From Pseudanabaena galeata CCNP1313 (GTDB taxonomy: Bacteria; Cyanobacteriota; Cyanobacteriia; Pseudanabaenales; Pseudanabaenaceae), in the NCBI RefSeq assembly GCF_029910235.1, contig NZ_CP112874.1, forward strand, positions 2,294,001 through 2,358,000: a stretch of DNA of 64,000 nt, read 5' to 3'. The notes below the pieces were generated by a model, which was given only the letters and a program-made list of their open reading frames with translations, was not told the origin of the DNA and made no database searches. The position numbers and the translations under genes are program-made. Shown here piece by piece: positions 45,873 to 56,123 of the stretch (positions are counted from its first letter, which is position 1; each line of letters starts with the position of its first letter).

Positions 45873-46547
45873 CTAACCCTTAGGCACAGGGAGCAGTAGA
45901 GCAGAAATATTCGAGGCTAAAAATGTAGCTCCAATTCCGCAAATGACTAGACCTGCTGATTTGAGGCTAGGTGATACTTGAGAGAAATCACCTTTGAGGA
46001 CTTTCTGACCAACCAAAAAAGCGGAACCCGAAATAACTAGTTGAATTAAGGTAAACCCAACTAAATAGGAAACTAAAGCGGTAGTCTGTGCGCCAAAAAT
46101 TGCTTCCCCATAGGCATGACCATGAAATAGCCCTGAGACTGCGGATAAAGCAATCATCACTAATGCATTAGGGCTATTTTTGGTGGTTAGAAAAACGCCA
46201 AATAGCAAAATCGAAGCTGGAACCACTAGCTCGACTACGGGCAAATTAACACCCATGAGGTGCAGTCCAGTACCAAGCATTGCCGATAAAACAAAGAATA
46301 GGGGAATTAAGAAACCTTGAGGCTTGACTGCTGCAAATAAACCTACAGCCACAATAAAAGCAAGGTGGTCAAGCCCAATTACAGGGTGAGCCAATCCTGA
46401 CATGAAGCCCTCAAAAAAGTTGCTAGGAACTCGTCCGCCCATCGGATGGTGCGCTGATGCAGGGCTAGCAAATACTAAAAAGCTAAAACCAAAGGCGATC
46501 GCTAATGCTTTAGCTTGAACTGAGGCAAAAATTTTAGATAAATTCAT
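45873..46547 (-). CDS. hupE: HupE/UreJ-family metal permease, probably cobalt importer
   Basis: The 224-residue protein has a signal-peptide-like N-terminus ending ASPASA before HHPMGG, a His-rich metal-binding start. The family motif HPVIGLDHLAFIVAVGL follows, then about six membrane spans and a second histidine site, GLFHGHAYGEA. HupE proteins carry nickel or cobalt; a cobalamin riboswitch directly upstream and cobW/cobG downstream identify cobalt as the likely substrate. Expression should fall when B12 is plentiful. Confidence 0.9.
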   Translation of the reverse strand: MNLSKIFASVQAKALAIAFGFSFLVFASPASAHHPMGGRVPSNFFEGFMSGLAHPVIGLDHLAFIVAVGLFAAVKPQGFLIPLFFVLSAMLGTGLHLMGVNLPVVELVVPASILLFGVFLTTKNSPNALVMIALSAVSGLFHGHAYGEAIFGAQTTALVSYLVGFTLIQLVISGSAFLVGQKVLKGDFSQVSPSLKSAGLVICGIGATFLASNISALLLPVPKG

Positions 46548-46574
46548 ACTCTGTAACTCGCAGATATGGACAAA

Positions 46575-46790
46575 TTAAACTAGTTCTAGCGGGCATCCTG
46601 ACTTTAAGTACCTGAGTTGATTTTCCTGAAGGGAAAATCAACTTAAAAACAACATATTTAGAATTTGTTGTCTGGTTTTGAAATTAGCGTTAGCTAATTT
46701 CAAAACCCCTTAAGTACCTTTACAGTTGCGGTACAGCGTTGGACTTTCACCAAACTTTCCCCATGATTAAAACTAAGCAAATACAAATAA
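46575..46790 (-). promoter_or_regulatory. Cobalamin (B12) riboswitch upstream of hupE
   Basis: On the minus strand the class core is clear: GGGGAAAGTTTGGTGAAAGT at about 46743-46762, GCTGTACCGCAACTGTAA (46720-46737) and the B12 box AGTCAGGATGCCCGCT (46588-46603). Two hairpins sit between these parts: TTTTGAAATTAGC / GCTAATTTCAAAA and TGATTTTCCC / GGGAAAATCA. The outer boundaries are approximate. It lies 40 bases before the hupE start, so control is probably at translation or by early termination. Confidence 0.88.
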
Positions 46791-46895
46791 TCTACTTAAT
46801 TTCACTTTTTTAACGGCTGATCCCCGTTAAAGCTAGAACAGCCCTATGACTCTACAATAAGTCGTATACCTTACGAACAAATCTTCACAGATTTA

Positions 46896-47003
46896 TACCA
46901 ATTCACAAAAGTGTTGCTACACTTTCGTGAATTAAAAACAAAACCCAATTCATAGCAAAACACAAAATAGCTACGCCATTTTGTGTTTTGCTATGAATTG
47001 GTA
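46896..47003 (+). mobile_element. TNA MITE, longer variant (108 bp), copy 3
   Basis: Starts TACCAATTCACAAAAG, ends GAATTGGTA, flanked by TTA at 46893-46895 and 47004-47006. The AAACCCAGTAAGGGTTT section of the other copies is replaced by CCAATTCATAGCAAAAC, pairing with GTTTTGCTATGAATTGG at the right end. Confidence 0.82.
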
Positions 47004-47036
47004 TTACGTATGATGAAGAACGCACAATTTAACAAT

Positions 47037-48296
47037 TTATATAATTCCATCAGCAGCCATTTCTTCGCGGGTGTAATTAATCGAAAAATCTAAGAAAAAA
47101 CCATAAAGCTCAATCTCAGCAACCGCAGGGAAAAGGCGTAAAGTACTGACACCCAAGTTTTTTGGGTTATCTGCTAGCCAACCAAAAGCTTCTTTAGTAT
47201 GTGCGCGTACTATTAAGACCTCTCCCTCTGAATTATGGCTAAGAGATAGCTCAGCATCCCCCGGACGTAAATACATTTCACTATAAATTTGACCCAACAT
47301 TCGCCATTGTTGTCGCCAATAAGTCATTCCCTGCCTCTCATGATCGATCGCATATTCCGCTAGGTTTGCGATATTCCGCCATGTAATATCTTCCCTTTGA
47401 AAAATTAAACGTAGTTCACTAATAGCTTGTTCACATTCTTCTTCAAACTTGAGTAATGGAATCGGATCGGCGAGACGACGAGGGGTTTTTCCTAAAGTCA
47501 TGAGTGACTGAATCACAGTTGATTCAATCTGACTAGATAGCTGCTCTTTAACCTTTTTAGTTTGCCAGATTACACCTTGTTCAGAGGTAGCATACAAAGC
47601 GGGTAGACGATTTAGTACGTATGCACATACATCATCAATTCCCACTTTTCGTGGCATAACATTTGCCATGTGGGTCAATTGACTTTTTACTTCTTGTTTT
47701 ACTAAATCTTCTAAAACATTGATTAGGAAATAAGAAGCGGAAAGAATATAGGATTTTAGTTCAGGATTGGGTAATTCTACGTTGTTTTGCCAAGACTGGA
47801 GATCAGTCTGATGGGATTCTTTACGCTGTAAATAGCCCTTAATTTCTCGTAATCGATGGCGATCGTTAATACTTAGACTCGCATATTCTGGTGTGTGACT
47901 AACTAATGTGAGTGCTTCCTGAAAAGCTTGTGGGACACCCTGCCATTGCAAAGAAGACTTGCTAAAAAGTTTTTGTAGCTTTGCCAGAATATGGGCAGGG
48001 GTTTCAACTTTACTAGCCTCAATTTTGGTTGATTTCCGCAAAGGATCACGCTTTACGCCCAGCAGGGCTTGCTGTACTGCGCTAACAGTCTGCTGCTGTA
48101 GTTCGTTGTAGGCGCGTTTGCGCTGTTGCAGCCATCCTCGACTCGTACTTGCATAGAGTACTGGCAAGCGATTGAGGGCAAAGGCTGCTACCTCGCTAAT
48201 GCTAATTGCTTCGCGGGCGGTGGGGCTGAGGTGCTTGAGTTGTTCTTGCACCTCTACGACAACGATCTCCTCAAGGACATTTTTGAGGCTAGTCAT
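47037..48296 (-). CDS. Protein with two ComFB domains
   Basis: The 419-residue protein contains two copies of the ComFB fold: residues 5-80 (VLEEIVVVEVQEQL, VAAFALNRLPVLYASTSRGW) and 191-266 (VLEDLVKQEVKSQL, VCAYVLNRLPALYATSEQG). Each has a helical spacer after it (100-180; 280-350), and there is a C-terminal region rich in aromatic residues (LFPAVAEIELYGFFLDFSINY). ComFB proteins have been described as cyclic dinucleotide receptors in cyanobacteria, affecting motility and competence. Most are single-domain, so this tandem form is notable. No signal peptide or membrane span. Monocistronic. Confidence 0.78.
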   Translation of the reverse strand: MTSLKNVLEEIVVVEVQEQLKHLSPTAREAISISEVAAFALNRLPVLYASTSRGWLQQRKRAYNELQQQTVSAVQQALLGVKRDPLRKSTKIEASKVETPAHILAKLQKLFSKSSLQWQGVPQAFQEALTLVSHTPEYASLSINDRHRLREIKGYLQRKESHQTDLQSWQNNVELPNPELKSYILSASYFLINVLEDLVKQEVKSQLTHMANVMPRKVGIDDVCAYVLNRLPALYATSEQGVIWQTKKVKEQLSSQIESTVIQSLMTLGKTPRRLADPIPLLKFEEECEQAISELRLIFQREDITWRNIANLAEYAIDHERQGMTYWRQQWRMLGQIYSEMYLRPGDAELSLSHNSEGEVLIVRAHTKEAFGWLADNPKNLGVSTLRLFPAVAEIELYGFFLDFSINYTREEMAADGII

Positions 48297-48506
48297 AGGT
48301 TTTGCTGCTAGAAATTTTACGTTTGATAGCCTGTATAAATATTAATGTCAGTATCAAGTCAGTATCAAATTGATGAATAATTTATAGTAATTTATGATCG
48401 GATCAATAATTAGATTTTATTGAACGTACTACAAAAGAGATACTTTCAACAAAATATATCCATTCCTTCAGCAGAAATTACTGTAATTAGTCATTTATTA
48501 TGTTTT

Positions 48507-48606
48507 ACATAGCGTTTATTAAGTCTAGTGAAGTACGGGTTTGTTTCCCCACCTTCGGCGGGGAAACAAACCTGTTTACCTCGCTTACTTGAAAAGCGCT
48601 ATATGT
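48507..48606. repeat. GTCTAGTGAAGTACGGG palindromic repeat, copy 2
   Basis: Ends ACATAGCG and CGCTATATGT enclose GGTTTGTTTCCCCACC-TTC-GGCGGGGAAACAAACC. Compared with 17326 the inner stem changes from GGATTG to GGTTTG on both sides. Nothing else is visible in the 459-base gap before mutS. Confidence 0.65.
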
Positions 48607-48755
48607 TGATTTAAATGATTTTTTTAAGACAATTAAACTGAGCTATTAAAATATATCTAATACTAACTTGCCCAAATTTATAGCAATTTATAGCAAACTT
48701 TAAAAGTCTCGAAAAGTAGAGATGGATGAATCTTACTCAAACTATCATATTTAGT

Positions 48756-51443
48756 CTATGGAGAATGAGTATCAAAAATTGTCATTTGCGCTTCTTGGGG
48801 TAAATCTTTAGCCAATTTTAATGAAGACTTTGGTGAGCGATCGCCTGATTGACTATTTGCTTTAGTCGATCCACCTGATCTCAAGCCCGTAGCAATGTGA
48901 CTATTTTTAGCAATTTGTTCTAAAACTTGCTTAGCACGACTAATCACACTCGCAGGCAACCCTGCTAAACGCCCCACCTCAATACCATAGGAACGATCTG
49001 CGCCGCCTTCTTGGACTTGATGTAAGAAAATGATTTCATCTTCTAGTTCTTTGACCGTAACTTGGAAATTGGCAACATTGGGAAGCAGACTCGCGAGTTC
49101 ATTGAGTTCATGGTAATGGGTAGCAAAAATACCGCGTGCTTTGATCTTATTGGCGATATATTCAGCGACTGACCAAGCGATCGCCATGCCATCAAAGGTG
49201 GAAGTACCGCGCCCAATTTCATCGAGTAATACCAATGAATGATCCTTTGCATGATTGAGAATATTTGCGGTTTCATTCATTTCCACCATGAAAGTGGATT
49301 GACCTGTGGCAAGATCATCCACTGCACCGACACGGGTAAATATGCGATCGCATACACCTAACGTTGCGGATTCCGCAGGGACAAAACTGCCTACTTGCGC
49401 CATTAATTGAATTAGTCCCACTTGCCGCAAATAGATACTTTTGCCGCTCATGTTTGGCCCTGTTAAGACGATTAAATCTGGGCAGTCTGGATTCTGGACT
49501 TCATGACCTAAATAGGTAGAATTAGGAACAAAGAAACCTGCGGGAAGGGACTGCTCAACTACGGGATGACGACCGTTGTGAATAGCGATCGCGCGATCGC
49601 TGGTAATTTGGGGACGACAATAGTTATAGGTCACAGCAACTTCAGCGAGACTACACAACACATCGGCAGCAGCGAGGGCGGCGGCGAGGGTTCGCATTGG
49701 TTCAATATGTTTAGCGGTGAGTAACCTTAACTCCACAAACAGATCATATTCCAATTGCTTCAATTCACTATCGGAATTAAGAATCCTTGTTTCGCGCTCT
49801 TTTAGTTCAGGTGTAATATAACGCTCTTCATTAGTCAGGGTTTGCTTACGGATGTAATCAGCAGGAGCTTGTTCACTCTTGCCACGAGAGATACTGATGT
49901 AATAGCCAAAAGCTTTATTAAAGCCAACTTTGAGCGTATTAATACCAGTGCGTTCCTTTTCCTGCTTCTCAAAAGTTGCTAACCATTCCACATCATCGCG
50001 ACTTTGTTGGCGCAGGCGATCAAGTTGTTCATTGACTCCTGAACGAATAATATTTCCTTCGGTAATGTAAATTGGCGGTTCTTCAACGAGAGTTCTTTGT
50101 AATTGATCCCCCAGTTGTAATAGTTCCGATGGTACGGACTGCAAAGCTTTTAAATATCGAGAATTGGATCTCGCCACCACATCCGCAACATCACGCATTC
50201 TTTCTAGTGATACTGCGACAGCAATTAAATCGCGTCCATTTGCTGTACCTGCACCAATTCGACTACATAAACGCTCGATGTCATAGATTTGACTCAGACA
50301 ACTTCTTAAGTTCTTGCGTAGAGAATGTTGCTTTAGGAGTTCTGTAATTGTATCGAGACGTTCATTGATCGCGTTGATATCTTTAAGTGGTTGCAATAGC
50401 CAACGGCGCAAGGCTCGGCTACCCATGCCCGTGGTGGTTTTGTCTAGCGCCCATAGGAGTGAACTATAGTAAGTGCCGTCACGCACGGTTTGCGTAATTT
50501 CGAGATTGCGGCGTGTTTGATTATCCAGAATTAAGTAATCAGCGATCGCATAGGTGGAAATCCCTTGCAATGGCATTTTTACGCTTTTTTGAGTGGATTC
50601 CAGATATTCTAAAATCCCTCCTGCGGCTCTAATTGCTAGAGGTAAAGACTTACAGCCAAAGCCCTCAAGCGATCGCACTCTAAAGGTATCGAGAATTCTC
50701 TGTTTGGCTTCAGCTAAGGCAAAGGCAGATTGCGATCGCGGCGTGTAGCAAAAGCTTTCAGGTAAGGCGTTATAGGGTTCAGGTAAACTCGATTGTTTTG
50801 TTTGGGAAATTCCTTCCCAAAAAGCTTGCGTTTTCTCCGCCTTATAACCACGAAACAATTGTGGATTAGGAACATCAATGGGAATAAGAACTTCCGCAGG
50901 TTGTAAACGTAATAATTCTTGAATTAAATGTTCAGTGCTATTTAACTGGGTGACCGAAAACTCACCTGTGGAAATATCGGTATAGGCTAAGCCCCAATTT
51001 TCGCCCCCATTAGCGATCGCCACCAAAAAATTATTTTTTTTCGCCGCCAGCATTCCCTCTTCGATCACGGTTCCGGGGGTAATTACCCTTGTAACTTCGC
51101 GCCTTACTAGACCTTGTGCCTCTGAAGCTGCTTCCATCTGATCGCAAACGGCGATCGAGTAGCCTTTTTCAACTAACTGATTAGCATAGCGATCGAGGGC
51201 ATGGTGCGGAATTCCTGCCATGGCGATGCGCCCGATCGCTTTACCACCATCACGCCCCGTTAGCACTAATTCCAATTCCCGCGAAATTAGTTCTGCATCC
51301 TCAAAAAATGCTTCAAAGAAATCTCCCAATCGATACAACATCACCGCATGGGGATATTGCTCCTTCATTTCGATATAGTGCAGCATCATTGGTGTGAGGG
51401 CAGCACGATTAACTAGAGCCGACGATAGAGCTAGTTCAGCCAT
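48756..51443 (-). CDS. mutS: DNA mismatch repair protein MutS
   Basis: MutS finds mismatches and recruits MutL. The 895-residue protein has the N-terminal mismatch-reading segment ([17 protein letters not shown], with the Phe-x-Glu motif), the long lever/clamp region, Walker [17 protein letters not shown], Walker [17 protein letters not shown] and the ATHYHEL motif. The C-terminal tail (about 840-895) is polar, with a short end consistent with tetramer contacts. Length is normal for MutS1. No mutL nearby. Confidence 0.95.
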   Translation of the reverse strand: MAELALSSALVNRAALTPMMLHYIEMKEQYPHAVMLYRLGDFFEAFFEDAELISRELELVLTGRDGGKAIGRIAMAGIPHHALDRYANQLVEKGYSIAVCDQMEAASEAQGLVRREVTRVITPGTVIEEGMLAAKKNNFLVAIANGGENWGLAYTDISTGEFSVTQLNSTEHLIQELLRLQPAEVLIPIDVPNPQLFRGYKAEKTQAFWEGISQTKQSSLPEPYNALPESFCYTPRSQSAFALAEAKQRILDTFRVRSLEGFGCKSLPLAIRAAGGILEYLESTQKSVKMPLQGISTYAIADYLILDNQTRRNLEITQTVRDGTYYSSLLWALDKTTTGMGSRALRRWLLQPLKDINAINERLDTITELLKQHSLRKNLRSCLSQIYDIERLCSRIGAGTANGRDLIAVAVSLERMRDVADVVARSNSRYLKALQSVPSELLQLGDQLQRTLVEEPPIYITEGNIIRSGVNEQLDRLRQQSRDDVEWLATFEKQEKERTGINTLKVGFNKAFGYYISISRGKSEQAPADYIRKQTLTNEERYITPELKERETRILNSDSELKQLEYDLFVELRLLTAKHIEPMRTLAAALAAADVLCSLAEVAVTYNYCRPQITSDRAIAIHNGRHPVVEQSLPAGFFVPNSTYLGHEVQNPDCPDLIVLTGPNMSGKSIYLRQVGLIQLMAQVGSFVPAESATLGVCDRIFTRVGAVDDLATGQSTFMVEMNETANILNHAKDHSLVLLDEIGRGTSTFDGMAIAWSVAEYIANKIKARGIFATHYHELNELASLLPNVANFQVTVKELEDEIIFLHQVQEGGADRSYGIEVGRLAGLPASVISRAKQVLEQIAKNSHIATGLRSGGSTKANSQSGDRSPKSSLKLAKDLPQEAQMTIFDTHSP

Positions 51444-51503
51444 TCAAATTTGGATCTTGAAACAATGTAACCAAACCATTGTAAACGGCATTTTGTCTTT
51501 GTA

Positions 51504-51598
51504 TAGCTGTCGCCAGTCTTGTTAAGACGCAAACCCAAAAGACGAGTTGCGGCGCTTCGCGCCGCAACTCGTCTCTAATACAAATGGTGAAAGCTATA
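51504..51598. repeat. TATAGCT-ended palindromic repeat before the phosphoesterase gene
   Basis: TATAGCTGTCGCC and AAAGCTATATA ends; the central hairpin AGACGAGTTGCGGCGC / complement around TTC is at 51540-51574. Confidence 0.6.
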
Positions 51599-51674
51599 TA
51601 ACGGCGATCTTGCGATCGCCTATATCTAGCTATACTCTATAATCAAAGGGTAATTACTCATGGTTTGGATCTAG

Positions 51675-52757
51675 GTGGCACTTAAGTTTAAATTTGCGAT
51701 CGCCTCCGATTTGCATATCGCATTGCCCCATACGATTTGGCAACATCCTGCGCGATTTCACCTCGTTGAGTACAGCATCTCCGCCTTTGAAGAAGTGCTG
51801 TCGCAACTGGCTAACCTAGACTTAGACTTTCTACTTTTACCAGGGGATCTCACCCAGCATGGAGAACCAGAGAACCATCAATGGTTATCGGAGCGACTCG
51901 CGAAACTTCCCTATCCTGTCTATGTGATTGCGGGAAACCATGATGTACCAAGAATCGATACCTTTGATAAATTCTCTCCTCACTATACCAAGTTTGGCTT
52001 TGAGCATGGACTTAGTGAACCAAATAAACTTTATTATGAATGCGAAGTATTACCTAAAGTTCGTCTAATTGGATTGAACTCTAATCAATTTGATGCTGAT
52101 GGACAACAAATTGGCTGGATCGATGATGAGCAGTTAATTTGGTTGCAATCGGTTCTTGAAAATCAAGACTATGAATTGAACTTAGTGACAATTCATCATA
52201 ATGTGTTGGAACACATGCATGACCAATCCCGCAATGCTCTCGGTAAGCGCTATATGCTGGGCAATAATGAGCGGCTATGCAAAGTTTTACATCAGGCAAA
52301 TGTGAAGTTAGTCTTTACTGGGCATCTCCATGTGCAGGATGTTACCTATAGCGATCGCTACGATCTCTATGACATCACTACGGGTTCTCTGGTGAGCTAT
52401 CCTCACCCTTACCGCGTTCTCAATTACATTTCTGATGCAGCAGGCGATCGCCTAGAAATAGAATCTTTTCGCGTCAAGTCAATTCCTGAGCAAGCTGATC
52501 TATTACATTTCTCACGGGAATGGATGGGAAATCATTCCCATCCGTTTGTTCTGAGATTACTAACTCATCCGCCTCTCAATTTGCCTGTAGAGTTAGCGGA
52601 AACCTTAACACCACAACTTCGTTATTTTTGGGCATATATTGCTGATGGTGATGCCAAATTTGAGTTTCCTAACTTTCCGCCAGTAGCTAAAGAGTATTTT
52701 GAAGCATTTAGCGATATTCCACCCAAAGACAACAACATTACGCTAGTTCTTAACTGA
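51675..52757 (+). CDS. Calcineurin-like metallophosphoesterase (CpdA-like)
   Basis: The 360-residue protein has the metallophosphoesterase metal ligands in order: ASDLHIALPH (Asp, His), LLLPGDLTQHGEPENH (Asp), VIAGNHDVPR (Asn-His), VTIHHNVLEH (His) and FTGHLHVQDV (Gly-His-x-His). The class includes cAMP phosphodiesterases; a role in cyclic nucleotide turnover is possible but untested, though a Crp-family gene lies 424 bases downstream. The start is GTG at 51675. The TGA stop (52755-52757) is contributed by the end of a mobile element (52753-53036). Confidence 0.82.
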   Translation: MALKFKFAIASDLHIALPHTIWQHPARFHLVEYSISAFEEVLSQLANLDLDFLLLPGDLTQHGEPENHQWLSERLAKLPYPVYVIAGNHDVPRIDTFDKFSPHYTKFGFEHGLSEPNKLYYECEVLPKVRLIGLNSNQFDADGQQIGWIDDEQLIWLQSVLENQDYELNLVTIHHNVLEHMHDQSRNALGKRYMLGNNERLCKVLHQANVKLVFTGHLHVQDVTYSDRYDLYDITTGSLVSYPHPYRVLNYISDAAGDRLEIESFRVKSIPEQADLLHFSREWMGNHSHPFVLRLLTHPPLNLPVELAETLTPQLRYFWAYIADGDAKFEFPNFPPVAKEYFEAFSDIPPKDNNITLVLN

Positions 52758-53036
52758 TGTTACATGGAACTCAGATAATGAACCTCTTGCTGCTAGCATA
52801 ACAGGACGTGAGTTCGATATAGCCATTTGCGGCGTGCTTCGCACGCCGCAAATGGCGAAAAATGGTAAGAATCGCTTAGCGATTCTTACCATTTTTCGCT
52901 TTCGTCGAACTGACGTTAACAGGGCAACCACGGGGGGCTTGCCCCTACCTGTAAATTTTAGATCTTGTAGGGGCTGCGCCCCCGTGCCAGCCCTAGACTT
53001 ACGCCATCGCAAGAATTCCTTCCACGTAACATCAGT
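52753..53036. mobile_element. ACTGATGTTACRTGGAA element, copy 2, with nested 113-bp MITE
   Basis: Ends ACTGATGTTACATGGAA and TTCCACGTAACATCAGT. Sequence either side of the nested MITE (CTTGCTGCTAGC; GGGCAACCACGGGG; GGGGCTGCGCCCCCGTGCC) matches the 42863 copy. Its TGA is the stop of the phosphoesterase gene. Confidence 0.75.
52805..52917 (+). mobile_element. 113-bp MITE, copy 4 (nested)
   Basis: Starts GACGTGAGTTCGATAT, ends GTCGAACTGACGTT, flanked by AACAG at 52800-52804 and 52918-52922. It lies inside the larger element at 52753-53036. Confidence 0.9.
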
Positions 53037-53181
53037 TATTAAATAATAAAGTGTGAAGCGGTGCAAAGCACCCCTTCACATTCTGCAAGAATTTAAGAAT
53101 AATTTATTGATTAGATAAACTAGGCTTAACCCGATAGTGTCGAGAAGCACATAGGATCACTAATGTGTACCTCACGCTTTT

Positions 53182-53811
53182 ATGACATATACGTTCTCAA
53201 GTTTTGATCTTAACTCCACCCATTCTGTAACCGATTGGCGGCGATCGCTCGAAGAGATTTATCGCGGTCGTACCATGCACACTTACAAGAGTGGACAAAT
53301 TATTCCCATGTATCCGCATGAAGTATGGGTGGTTTGTCGTGGTGTTGTGCAACTAAATACCCTGCATCCGTCAGGCGATGAAGTTTTGGTTGGCTTTGCA
53401 GTACAAGCAATGCCCTTTGGCTTGCCATTAACAAACCTTGAACCTTATCAAGCGATTTCCCTATCAGATGTTGACTTAATGAGGTTTACCTTAATTGAGC
53501 TAGAACAATCACCTCAGCTTTATCATGGCATTTTGCAACATCTCAATCGTCGACTTCAGCAAACGGAAGCTTTGCTAGCGCTAGTTAGTAATAAACGGGT
53601 AGAAGAGCGTCTCCGCCAAATTCTGCTTCTGCTTAAGCAAGAAGTTGGCATCCCTGTTGACGGTGGAACTCGCCTGACTGTGCGTCTTACGCACCAGCAC
53701 CTTGCTAGTGCGATTAGCAGTACCCGCGTCACTGTTACTAGAGCGATGAAATTATTACAGGATGAAGGATGGTTAAAAGTCGATCGCGATCGGCATATCG
53801 TTCTTGTATAG
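53182..53811 (+). CDS. Crp/Fnr-family transcription regulator
   Basis: The 209-residue protein has an N-terminal cyclic-nucleotide-binding-like beta barrel (YKSGQIIPMYPHEVWVVCRGVVQLNTLHPSGDEVLVGFA), a dimerisation helix (YHGILQHLNRRLQQTEALLALVSNKRVEERLRQILLLLKQ) and a C-terminal winged helix (VRLTHQHLASAISSTRVTVTRAMKLLQDEGWLKVDRD). The barrel lacks the RxS-type phosphate cassette of cAMP-binding Crp, so the ligand may differ. HTH spacing resembles NtcA-type cyanobacterial regulators, but it is not NtcA. Targets unknown. Confidence 0.87.
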   Translation: MTYTFSSFDLNSTHSVTDWRRSLEEIYRGRTMHTYKSGQIIPMYPHEVWVVCRGVVQLNTLHPSGDEVLVGFAVQAMPFGLPLTNLEPYQAISLSDVDLMRFTLIELEQSPQLYHGILQHLNRRLQQTEALLALVSNKRVEERLRQILLLLKQEVGIPVDGGTRLTVRLTHQHLASAISSTRVTVTRAMKLLQDEGWLKVDRDRHIVLV

Positions 53812-53829
53812 CAATCATAAACCCTCTAA

Positions 53830-53930
53830 TACCAATTCACGAAAGCGTAGCAACACTTTTGTGAATTGAAAACCAAACCCAGTAAGGGTTTTAAAAACAA
53901 AAAATGGCTACGCCATTTTTTGTTTTGGTA
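53830..53930 (+). mobile_element. 101-bp MITE with TNA duplication, copy 4
   Basis: Starts TACCAATTCACGAAAG and ends GTTTTGGTA, flanked by TAA at 53827-53829 and 53931-53933. Nearly identical to the copy at 43030. It begins 18 bases after the Crp-family gene. Confidence 0.88.
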
Positions 53931-53932
53931 TA

Positions 53933-54018
53933 AAAGTTGATAGGCGGCGCGAAGCGCCGCCTATCAACTTTTAAAGAAATAAAAAAAAGGGCGCGAAGCG
54001 CCCCTTTTTTTTATTTCT
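53933..54018. terminator. Two hairpins at the end of rplY
   Basis: AAAGTTGATAGGCGGCGC / GCGCCGCCTATCAACTTT around GAA, then AAGAAATAAAAAAAAGGGCG and its near-perfect complement around CGAA; the second covers the rplY stop (54011-54013) and is T-rich. Confidence 0.75.
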
Positions 54019-54562
54019 TGAGAATGGTAACAACGAGAGCAGTGCTTTCGGTTACAGGTTTAACGCCTTCAGGGTAGTTAATTTCGCTAACATGCACACC
54101 CTTACCGATTTCCAGAGGGGTAATATCGATTTCAAAGCTTTCAGGGATATTGCTTGGAGCGCAAGATACACGCACATAATTCTTGATTGTGTCCACGGAG
54201 CCACCGCCAACTTTTACGCCTACAGGTACGCCTACGAAGTGCAAAGGAATGTCTACTTCGATCTTCGACTGAGCCTCGATCGCAAAAAAGCTAAGGTGAT
54301 AAATAGAGTTTTTGTAAGGATGATTTTGAACTTCACGCAATAGTGTTTTGCCTTTGAAATCACCATCGGTTACATTTACTTCGATCATTGTGTTATTGAT
54401 CGTAGCTTCGCGAAGTAAGGTAGTTGCTTCTTTAGCATCTAGAGCGATCGAGATTGACTCAGATCCTTTGTGTCCATATACAGTCGCAGGGATTTGACCA
54501 CCGCGACGAAGAGCGCGATTGTTGGCTGGGGGACGAGTAGTAGCGTTAATTTGTAGTTGCAT
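54011..54562 (-). CDS. rplY: 50S ribosomal protein L25 (CTC-type)
   Basis: The 183-residue protein has the L25 N-terminal 5S-rRNA-binding domain (ALRRGGQIPATVYGHKG, ISIALDAKEATTLLREA, LREVQNHPYKNSIYHLSFF) and the C-terminal CTC extension (VDIPLHFVGVPVGVKVGGGSV, PESFEIDITPLEIGKGVHVSEI). This long form is usual outside the enterobacteria. It lies upstream of nothing obvious; purA is 130 bases before it on the same strand, so they may be co-transcribed. Confidence 0.93.
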   Translation of the reverse strand: MQLQINATTRPPANNRALRRGGQIPATVYGHKGSESISIALDAKEATTLLREATINNTMIEVNVTDGDFKGKTLLREVQNHPYKNSIYHLSFFAIEAQSKIEVDIPLHFVGVPVGVKVGGGSVDTIKNYVRVSCAPSNIPESFEIDITPLEIGKGVHVSEINYPEGVKPVTESTALVVTILKK

Positions 54563-54692
54563 TTTGGTAATTGGTGATTGCTTAATGGCTTTTAGCCGTT
54601 AGCGATTAGCTATTGGCTTTTAATTTGTAGTTGTCATTGCCTAGATTTAACCCAGAAGCTAAAAGCTAAAAGCTAGAAGCTGAGTGCTAAAT

Positions 54693-56018
<1,326 letters not shown>

Positions 56019-56080
56019 TCAATAAAATCTCACAATTGCCAATTATCACAAAAGATTGTATTGATTGTCAATCACTTTCT

Positions 56081-56121
56081 CTAAAAATAAAGGGCGTGCT
56101 TTGCACGCCCTTTATTTTTAG
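56081..56121. terminator. Terminator between purA upstream region and the FAD oxidoreductase gene
   Basis: CTAAAAATAAAGGGCGTGC pairs perfectly with GCACGCCCTTTATTTTTAG around TTT, just past the stop of the oxidoreductase gene on the minus strand. Confidence 0.75.
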
Positions 56122-56123
56122 GT

